Shown piece after piece: positions 1 through 4,631 of a stretch of DNA of 7,155 nucleotides; position 1 is the first letter of the stretch, and each line of letters opens with the position of its first letter. The notes below the pieces were generated by a model. That model searched no databases, was not told the DNA's origin, and was given only the letters and a program-made list of their open reading frames with translations. Both the position numbers and the translations under genes were made by a program. This stretch comes from CAZCJU01 sp964562175 (GTDB lineage: Bacteria; Bacillota; Clostridia; Oscillospirales; CAG-272), in NCBI GenBank assembly GCA_964562175.1, contig CAZLRV010000037.1, positions 1 to 7,155 of the forward strand. Reading direction: 5' to 3'.

Positions 1-66
1 TCAGCCGGATAGAGCAACTGCCTTCTAAGCAGTAGGTCGAGGGTTCGAATCCCCCTGGGTACGCCA
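1..66 (+). tRNA. tRNA-Arg (TCT), 5' end missing
   Basis: This is the 3' part of a tRNA gene; about 11 nt (5' acceptor strand through the start of the D stem) lie before the window. The D stem closes at 12-15. The anticodon stem is ACTGC/GCAGT (17-21/29-33) around a 7-nt loop with anticodon TCT at 24-26, which reads AGA (arginine). The variable loop has 5 nt. The T loop TTCGAAT is at 44-50, the 3' acceptor strand at 56-62, discriminator G at 63 and an encoded CCA at 64-66. One oddity is an A-C mismatch in the T stem (40 against 54). It lies 5 nt before tRNA-His, so the two are probably co-transcribed. Confidence 0.93.
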
Positions 67-71
67 CATTC

Positions 72-149
72 GGTGGATATAGCGCAGCTGGTTAGCGCGT
101 CAGGTTGTGGCCCTGAAGGCCGTCGGTTCGAGTCCGATTATCCACCCCA
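72..149 (+). tRNA. tRNA-His (GTG)
   Basis: This is a complete tRNA gene. The acceptor stem GTGGATA (73-79) pairs perfectly with TATCCAC (139-145). The anticodon stem TCAGG/CCTGA (100-104/112-116) encloses anticodon GTG at 107-109. The T loop TTCGAGT lies between stems 122-126 and 134-138, and CCA is encoded at 147-149. The extra G at 72 opposite C146 is the G-1:C73 pair that marks histidine tRNAs and is recognised by histidyl-tRNA synthetase; here it is encoded in the gene. The gene is followed after 1 nt by a terminator hairpin, so it is the last gene of its transcript. Confidence 0.97.
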
Positions 150-150
150 C

Positions 151-185
151 AAAAAGAGAGCTTGCTTAGCAAGCTCTCTTTTTTT
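151..185. terminator. Bidirectional intrinsic terminator
   Basis: A perfect 15-bp stem (151-165 with 169-183) closes a 3-nt loop TTA. On the plus strand it ends in seven T (179-185), which suits termination after tRNA-His. On the minus strand the mirror A-run at 151-155 provides the T tract, which suits termination of the converging DtxR-family gene. The complement of that gene's stop codon (184-186) touches the hairpin base, so one element serves both transcripts. Confidence 0.93.
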
Positions 186-546
186 ATCTGTTTATAAATT
201 TTTTTATTGCCTCAAACGCCTCATCGCTTATATGATGCTCTATCTTGCAAGCATCCGACGAGGCGATTTTTTCGTCCACGCCTATCTTAACGAAAAACTC
301 CGTGAGTATGGTATGACGCTCGTAAATCCTCTCAGCCGATTCCCTGCCGCTGTCCGTCAGCGTTATATGACCCTCTGTGTCCACCGTTATATATTTATTA
401 TTCTTTAATATGCCGACTGCACGGCTTACACTCGGCTTTGAATATCCCATTTCATCGGCAACATCTATCGAACGTACGTATTGGTTCTTTTTTGACAGTA
501 GCAATATCGTTTCAAGATACATTTCCCCCGATTCAAGCAAATTCAT
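184..546 (-). CDS. DtxR-family metal-dependent transcriptional regulator (short form)
   Basis: This 120-residue protein has a winged helix-turn-helix (about 5-65) followed by the metal-binding and dimerisation region (about 66-118). It ends there, without the SH3-like third domain of DtxR/IdeR, so it has MntR-like size. By alignment from memory, Met9, Cys100, Glu103 and His104 sit where DtxR has its primary-site Met10, Cys102, Glu105 and His106. MntR has Asp and Glu in place of the Met and Cys. His78 and Glu83 match two ancillary ligands of DtxR, but the third (His98 in DtxR) appears to be Ser. This suggests iron rather than manganese sensing, which is an inference. The ATG is supported by GAGGTGA 4 nt upstream (complement of 551-557). 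The gene is divergent from the zinc/cadmium operon and no iron or manganese transporter is visible beside it, so its targets are unknown. Family assignment is firm; metal identity is not. Confidence 0.93.
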   Translation of the reverse strand: MNLLESGEMYLETILLLSKKNQYVRSIDVADEMGYSKPSVSRAVGILKNNKYITVDTEGHITLTDSGRESAERIYERHTILTEFFVKIGVDEKIASSDACKIEHHISDEAFEAIKKFINR

Positions 547-617
547 TTCTTCACCTCACTTTTTTCTTTTTTACGCATATAATATAATAGCATATAATTG
601 TGAATTTTTCATGTATT

Positions 618-633
618 TCAAGAATACTCTTGA
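618..633. promoter_or_regulatory. Candidate metal-sensor operator over the -35 box
   Basis: A perfect inverted repeat, TCAAGA-ATAC-TCTTGA (6-4-6), overlaps four bases of the arsR-family -35 box at 630-635. Outer arms ATGTA (611-615) and TACAT (638-642) extend the symmetry. The core has the same 6-4-6 shape as the TCAA...TTGA operator of staphylococcal CadC as I recall it. A repressor here would block RNA polymerase. The likely binder is the ArsR/SmtB-type protein encoded just downstream, but the divergent DtxR-family protein cannot be excluded. Confidence 0.6.
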
Positions 634-658
634 CAAGTACATATAAACGTGCTATTAT
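630..658 (+). promoter_or_regulatory. Sigma-A-type promoter of the metal-efflux operon
   Basis: A consensus TTGACA (630-635) is separated by exactly 17 bp from TATTAT (653-658), predicting a start near 665 and a leader of about 26 nt. The -35 is embedded in the 618-633 dyad and the -10 in the 655-678 dyad, which is the layout of a strong promoter held off by a repressor. Confidence 0.85.
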
Positions 659-678
659 ATAAACATCGTTTTATATAA
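655..678. promoter_or_regulatory. Second candidate operator over the -10 and start region
   Basis: Perfect 9-bp arms TTATATAAA (655-663) and TTTATATAA (670-678) flank a 6-nt centre. The dyad covers most of the -10 box, the predicted start and the bases just before the ribosome site. The octamer ATATAAAC also occurs at 641-648 and 657-664, and its complement GTTTATAT at 685-692, so the spacer holds several copies of one half-site-like word. The arms are pure A/T, so part of this symmetry could be chance. Confidence 0.45.
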
Positions 679-690
679 AGGAGTGTTTAT

Positions 691-1053
691 ATGACACACG
701 ATCACGATAAAATACTGCAGCTTGTAAAGAACGACCTGCCGCACGATGAGGTTCTGTTCGATCTGTCGGATCTTTTCAAGATATTCGGCGATACCACAAG
801 GCTGAAAATACTCTTTGCCCTGTTTGAGCATGAAATGTGCGTTTGCGCCATAGCAGAGCTTCTCGGCGTAACTCAGCCGGCTGTATCGCACCAGCTGAAG
901 GTCTTGAAGCGTGCAAATCTCGTCGGAAACAGGCGAGAGGGAAAGACGATATATTATTTTCTGTCGGACGATCACGTAAGAAGCATTATAGCTCAGGGAT
1001 TTGAGCATTTACTTGAAAAGGAGAAGAGTAATGAAGAAGATATACAAGCTTGA
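691..1053 (+). CDS. ArsR/SmtB/CadC-family metal-sensing repressor
   Basis: This 120-residue winged-helix protein should repress the efflux operon and release DNA on binding zinc, cadmium or lead. The recognition-helix region is about 59-75 (TQPAVSHQLKVLK), followed by the wing (REGK). Two kinds of sensor site can be read. Cys50 and Cys52 in the ELCVC-like motif EMCVC match the alpha-3 cysteines of CadC. Asp93, His95, His106 and Glu109 fit the alpha-5 zinc pattern DxH(10)HxxE of SmtB/CzrA completely. CadC's two N-terminal cysteines are absent, but His3 and His5 in THDHD could substitute. The ATG at 691 follows AAAGGAG by 7 nt. The 3' end overlaps the next gene by 23 bp. The family is certain. 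A zinc/cadmium/lead sensor is more likely than an arsenic sensor, given the P-type ATPase partner. Confidence 0.95.
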   Translation: MTHDHDKILQLVKNDLPHDEVLFDLSDLFKIFGDTTRLKILFALFEHEMCVCAIAELLGVTQPAVSHQLKVLKRANLVGNRREGKTIYYFLSDDHVRSIIAQGFEHLLEKEKSNEEDIQA

Positions 1054-1246
1054 TGAGATCGATTGCGCAGCTTGCGCTTCGAAGCTTGAACGCAGTATAG
1101 GAAAAATAAAAGGCGTACAAGACGTATCTGTCAATTTTATGACTCAACGTCTGACACTTCAAGCCGAGGATGATATATACGATTCCGTGTTTGAAGAAGT
1201 AAAAAAGCTCGTTGCAAAAAAGGAGCCGGATTGTAAAATAATATGA
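1031..1246 (+). CDS. Stand-alone heavy-metal-associated (HMA) domain protein
   Basis: This 71-residue protein is a single ferredoxin-like HMA fold with the metal-binding motif DCAAC (Cys12, Cys15) after the first strand, as in copper chaperones and the N-terminal domains of P1B ATPases. It is cytosolic, with no signal peptide. It probably delivers metal to, or regulates, the ATPase encoded next, which lacks this domain; the two look like a ZntA/CadA divided into two genes. I chose ATG 1031 because AAAAGGAG ends 7 nt upstream (1016-1023). An in-frame ATG at 1001 would add ten basic residues and has no comparable site. The start lies inside the sensor gene, and the stop overlaps the ATPase start in ATGA (1243-1246), so translation is probably coupled on both sides. 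A copper chaperone role is a less likely alternative. Confidence 0.88.
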   Translation: MKKIYKLDEIDCAACASKLERSIGKIKGVQDVSVNFMTQRLTLQAEDDIYDSVFEEVKKLVAKKEPDCKII

Positions 1247-3078
1247 GTAAAAAGCAAAAGCTCGGTTTGTTCAGAATAATCACGGCATTTTGTATGCTCG
1301 TGTTGTTTCTTATTATCCCGACCGAGGGATATTTGCGTCTTGCGGTCTTTTTGATACCGCTCATCATATCCGGCTATGATGTCGTATTGTCCTCCGTATA
1401 CAATATTGTTCACGGTGAGTTTTTCGACGAAAAATTTCTTATGAGCATTGCGACGATAGGCGCATTTTTCATAGGCGACTATCCGGAGGGCGTTGCGGTA
1501 ATGGTATTCTATCAGCTCGGCGAGCTGTTTCAGAGCATTGCCGTCGGAGCGAGCAGAAGAAGCATAGCATCCCTTACGAATATGCGACCCGACACGGCAA
1601 ATGTGCTTGACGGTGAAGAAGAAAAGGAAACGATGCTTGAGGATATCAAGATAGGCGACATTATCGTTGTCAAGCCGGGGGAGCGTATCGGCGTTGACGG
1701 CATTATCGTAAAAGGTGCAACAAGCGTTGATTGCTCCTGCATTACCGGTGAAAGCCTTCCCGTACAGCTCGGCGAGGGCGAGCGTATCATGAGCGGTTGC
1801 CTCAATCTTTCAGGCGTTATTCGCATGAGAGCGGAAAGCGAGTATTCGCAAAGCACCGTCGCGCGCATTTTGGAGCTTGTCGAAAACGCTACCGAAAAGA
1901 AGTCAAGAACCGAAAATTTCATAACGAAATTTTCGCATTATTACACGCCCGCGGTCGTTTTAGCAGCAGTTTTGCTTGCCGTTTTGCCTCCTCTCATTTT
2001 GCAACAGCCCTTTACAAAATGGATATACAGAGCCTTGTCGTTTCTTGTCGTTTCCTGTCCGTGTGCGGTCGTCGTTTCGGTTCCGCTTGCCTTTTTCGGC
2101 GGTGTCGGAGCTTGTTCGGCTAACGGAATACTCGTAAAGGGCAGTGCGTATCTGCAAGCGCTTGCCTGTGCCGATACGTTCGTATTTGACAAAACGGGTA
2201 CGATAACAAAGGGTACATTCAAGGTAAAGCAGATAGTGCCGAACGGTATAAGTGACGAGAAGCTTCTTGAAATATGCGCATTATGTGAGAGCTATTCGAC
2301 TCATCCCATCGCAAGTGCAATAAAAGCTGCCTACGGCAAAGAGCTTGACAAAGCACGTGTTTCCGATGTCAAAGAGCTGTCCGGCTACGGGCTATGTGCC
2401 GTAATAGACGGCAATACGTATTATGTCGGCTCTGCCAAGCTCATGAATAAAGAGAAAATAGACATAGGTGACGAGTATGCAAGCACCTGTACCGTATATG
2501 TATCATCCTGTGGAAAATATCTCGGTCATATCACGCTCGGCGACGAGGTAAAGGACGAGGCGCGTGAAGCGATCGCTTCTTTGAAAAAGCAAGGTGTAAA
2601 AAGAACCTGTATGCTTTCTGGCGATGTAGCTTCATCTGTTAAAGAAATCGGTTCATTCGTGGGAATGGACGATGCCATAGGCGAGCTTTTGCCGGAGCAA
2701 AAGGTATCACAGCTTGAGCGGCTGATAGAGCAGAGCCGAGGCTCTTGCGTTTTTGTCGGTGACGGTATAAACGATGCCGCCGCACTCGCACGTGCCGATA
2801 TCGGTATAGCCATGGGCACGCTCGGCTCCGATGCGGCGATAGAATGTGCGGATATAGTTATAATGAACGACGATCTGTCAAAGCCGTCGCTCGGTATTAA
2901 AATTGCCAAAAAGACCGTCCGAATAGCAAAGCAAAATATCGTATTTTCGCTTTCCGTAAAGCTTTTAATACTGATATTGAGTGCCTTCGGTGCGGTCGGA
3001 ATGTGGATATCCGTATTCGGCGATGTCGGCGTTGCCGTGCTTGCCGTGCTTAATTCTATGAGAATGTTGAAAAAATAA
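1243..3078 (+). CDS. cadA: P1B-type heavy-metal-exporting ATPase (Zn/Cd/Pb class)
   Basis: This 611-residue inner-membrane pump should export Zn(II), Cd(II) or Pb(II) at the cost of ATP. I read eight membrane segments: about 10-26, 31-52, 63-80, 82-101, 233-252, 263-289, 562-582 and 583-605. The actuator domain carries TGES (168-171). The transport motif is SCPC (Cys272, Cys274). The phosphorylated Asp is D316 in DKTGT. The P1B nucleotide motif HP is at 354-355, and the hinge GDGIND is at 506-511. Lys573 and Asp594 are 21 residues apart, like ZntA Lys693 and Asp714, which points to the P1B-2 divalent-metal class rather than copper pumps. MLSGD replaces the usual MLTGD, a mild change. There is no N-terminal HMA domain; the upstream small gene supplies it. 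The start overlaps that gene's stop in ATGA, and the nearest AGGAG (1221-1225) is about 17 nt away, so coupling probably matters. The choice between the names cadA and zntA is arbitrary. Confidence 0.95.
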   Translation: MSKKQKLGLFRIITAFCMLVLFLIIPTEGYLRLAVFLIPLIISGYDVVLSSVYNIVHGEFFDEKFLMSIATIGAFFIGDYPEGVAVMVFYQLGELFQSIAVGASRRSIASLTNMRPDTANVLDGEEEKETMLEDIKIGDIIVVKPGERIGVDGIIVKGATSVDCSCITGESLPVQLGEGERIMSGCLNLSGVIRMRAESEYSQSTVARILELVENATEKKSRTENFITKFSHYYTPAVVLAAVLLAVLPPLILQQPFTKWIYRALSFLVVSCPCAVVVSVPLAFFGGVGACSANGILVKGSAYLQALACADTFVFDKTGTITKGTFKVKQIVPNGISDEKLLEICALCESYSTHPIASAIKAAYGKELDKARVSDVKELSGYGLCAVIDGNTYYVGSAKLMNKEKIDIGDEYASTCTVYVSSCGKYLGHITLGDEVKDEAREAIASLKKQGVKRTCMLSGDVASSVKEIGSFVGMDDAIGELLPEQKVSQLERLIEQSRGSCVFVGDGINDAAALARADIGIAMGTLGSDAAIECADIVIMNDDLSKPSLGIKIAKKTVRIAKQNIVFSLSVKLLILILSAFGAVGMWISVFGDVGVAVLAVLNSMRMLKK

Positions 3079-3079
3079 A

Positions 3080-3108
3080 TTGACAAGTAGCGAATTTTGT
3101 GATACAAT
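3080..3108 (+). promoter_or_regulatory. Promoter of the metF-metH operon
   Basis: TTGACA (3080-3085) and TACAAT (3103-3108) are exactly 17 bp apart. The -35 begins 2 nt after the ATPase stop codon. The predicted start near 3115 leaves a leader of only about 27 nt, too short for a SAM riboswitch or T-box, and none is visible. No terminator separates it from the ATPase gene, so read-through from the metal operon is also possible. Confidence 0.8.
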
Positions 3109-3141
3109 ATCGGAAAATCCAAAAAAGAAAAGTGTGATAAA

Positions 3142-4014
3142 ATGAAACTTATTTCGTTGCTTAAGGACGATGCTCTATCCATATCATATGAGGTATTCCC
3201 TCCCAAAACGGATATGGGCTTTGAAAGCGTGAAGCGCGCAACGGAGGAAATAGCCTCACTAAAGCCCACCTTTATGAGCGTAACGTACGGAGCAGGCGGC
3301 GGAACGAGCAAATATACGCTTGAAATAGCGAAAAACATCAGCGACACATACGGAGTTCCCACGCTTGCGCATCTTACCTGCGTTTGCTCGACGAAGCAAG
3401 CAATACGCGAGCGAATAGAGCAGATGAAGGCTCTCGGACTTGAAAATGTAATGGCATTACGCGGAGATATTCCCGCATCCTGCCAAAACACGGACGGCTG
3501 GTATTACAAGCACGCCTCGGAGCTTATACGGGAATTGAAGGAATCGGGCGATTTCTGCATAGGCGGTGCTTGCTATCCGGAAATACATCCGGAAAGCGCA
3601 AATCAAAAAGAGGATATAAAATATTTGAAAGAAAAAGTAGATGCCGGATGCGATTTTCTGACTACTCAAATGTTTTTCGACAATTCTCTGCTCTATAATT
3701 TCCTTTACAAAATAAGAGAGGCGGGAATAACCGTTCCCGTGGTTGCGGGTATCATGCCGATAACAAACGCAAATCAGGTAGAGCGTGCCATAAAGCTCTC
3801 CGGCTCGTATATGCCTCAACGCTTTAAGAGCCTCGTTGACCGTTTCGGCTCGCATCCCGATGCAATGAAGCAGGCGGGCATAGCATACGCTACCGATCAA
3901 ATAATAGATCTTTACGCAAACAATATAACGAATGTACACGTTTATTCTATGAACAAGCCCGACGTGGCACAGAAGATAAAGGAAAACCTCAGCAATATTT
4001 TGGGTATAAAATAA
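3142..4014 (+). CDS. metF: Methylenetetrahydrofolate reductase
   Basis: This 290-residue cytosolic flavoprotein (E. coli MetF is 296) reduces 5,10-methylene-THF to 5-methyl-THF, the methyl donor for methionine synthase. It is a single TIM barrel. YEVFPPKT (16-23) carries Glu17, the equivalent of the catalytic Glu28 of E. coli. ALRGDIP (105-111) carries Asp109, like Asp120 that contacts FAD. TQMFFDN (175-181) carries Gln176, a folate-contacting position. GGACYPEIHPE (141-151) is another family signature. The ATG at 3142 lacks a clear AGGAG; only GTGAT (3134-3138), matching the outer part of the anti-SD complement, is close, so initiation may be modest. The reactivation-domain gene follows after 1 nt. 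No MetV-like partner is seen, so this looks like the ordinary biosynthetic enzyme rather than the acetogenic complex. Assignment is firm; the electron donor cannot be read from sequence. Confidence 0.96.
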   Translation: MKLISLLKDDALSISYEVFPPKTDMGFESVKRATEEIASLKPTFMSVTYGAGGGTSKYTLEIAKNISDTYGVPTLAHLTCVCSTKQAIRERIEQMKALGLENVMALRGDIPASCQNTDGWYYKHASELIRELKESGDFCIGGACYPEIHPESANQKEDIKYLKEKVDAGCDFLTTQMFFDNSLLYNFLYKIREAGITVPVVAGIMPITNANQVERAIKLSGSYMPQRFKSLVDRFGSHPDAMKQAGIAYATDQIIDLYANNITNVHVYSMNKPDVAQKIKENLSNILGIK

Positions 4015-4015
4015 T

Positions 4016-4630
4016 ATGGTATACGTCAAGTCCTACCCGCAGCTCCCTCTCGACAACGGGCAGATACGCCGTTTTTGCGGACTCGGAAAAGCATCGGGCG
4101 ATGAGCTTGAGCAGTTGCTCGTTCAATGCTCCCGTGAGGCGGAGGGTGAGCTTTCGTATAAGCTATGCTATACCGAATTGCCGCTTTGCATATCGGGTGA
4201 TGATATCAACCTCGGCACTTTTTCGCTTACCTCGCATGATTTGTCGAAAAATCTTGAGGGTTGTTTTGCCGTCGTGCTGTTTGCGGCAACCATCGGACTT
4301 CAGATAGACCGATATATCGAAAGATATTCATCGGTATCACCGACACGCTCTTTGATATACAGCTCGATAGGCTCATCTCAAATAGAGGTTCTGTGCGATG
4401 CGTTCTGCTCGGAGCTTGAAACGAAATACAAGCAAGACGGCATATCTCTCCGTCCGCGATTCAGTGCCGGCTACGGAGATCTTTCCGTCTGCGTCCAAAA
4501 AAATATTTTTTCGATGCTTGATTGTCCGAGAAAAATAGGACTTGTCTTAAACCAAAGCATGATAATGTCGCCGTCAAAATCCGTAACGGCATTTGTCGGT
4601 CTGTATAAAAACGACCGACTCGGAGTGTAA
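4016..4630 (+). CDS. Stand-alone methionine synthase reactivation (AdoMet-binding) domain protein
   Basis: This 204-residue protein corresponds to the C-terminal activation domain that is fused to MetH in E. coli. There it binds S-adenosylmethionine and reductively methylates inactive cob(II)alamin, with electrons from a flavodoxin-like donor. The clearest signature is RPRFSAGYGD (146-155), the counterpart of the Rx(S/A)xGY AdoMet loop. It is followed by a QKxIF segment (161-165) and by SMIMSPSKSVT (181-191), matching the M.P..SV motif of the family. The N-terminal half is more variable, as in Thermotoga maritima TM0269, the separate activation domain I recall at about this size. The ATG is 1 nt past the metF stop with no good ribosome site, so it is probably coupled to metF. 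The gene precedes metH, the reverse of the domain order in fused MetH. The reactivation role is inferred from family and context. Confidence 0.88.
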   Translation: MVYVKSYPQLPLDNGQIRRFCGLGKASGDELEQLLVQCSREAEGELSYKLCYTELPLCISGDDINLGTFSLTSHDLSKNLEGCFAVVLFAATIGLQIDRYIERYSSVSPTRSLIYSSIGSSQIEVLCDAFCSELETKYKQDGISLRPRFSAGYGDLSVCVQKNIFSMLDCPRKIGLVLNQSMIMSPSKSVTAFVGLYKNDRLGV

Positions 4631-4631
4631 A

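Noticed and set aside
73..408. Plus-strand open frame over tRNA-His and the DtxR-family gene
   Set aside because: It begins inside the tRNA-His gene and passes through a strong terminator hairpin, so it cannot be a normal message.
547..617. Promoter for the DtxR-family gene on the minus strand, and a direct repeat GCATATAAT (575-583, 590-598)
   Set aside because: Several A/T-rich -10-like words exist, but no convincing -35 lies 16-18 bp away from any of them; the repeat may simply reflect base composition. A promoter must be here, but I cannot place it.
1001..1030. Upstream ATG giving the HMA protein ten more residues
   Set aside because: The extra residues are basic and not part of the HMA fold, whereas ATG 1031 has AAAAGGAG at proper spacing.
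2526..3491. Long minus-strand open frame (321 codons) spanning the ATPase end and metF start
   Set aside because: It is antisense to two clearly conserved genes, crosses a promoter, has a Ser/Ile/Phe-rich composition typical of a reversed reading frame, and matches no family I recognise.
3457..4029. Minus-strand open frame of 190 codons inside metF
   Set aside because: It is entirely antisense to conserved metF sequence, with no recognisable motif or ribosome site.
4593..4631. TTG start adding 13 residues to MetH
   Set aside because: The added residues are the out-of-frame end of the preceding gene; ATG 4632 has its own GGAG at 6 nt and begins where MetH homology begins.
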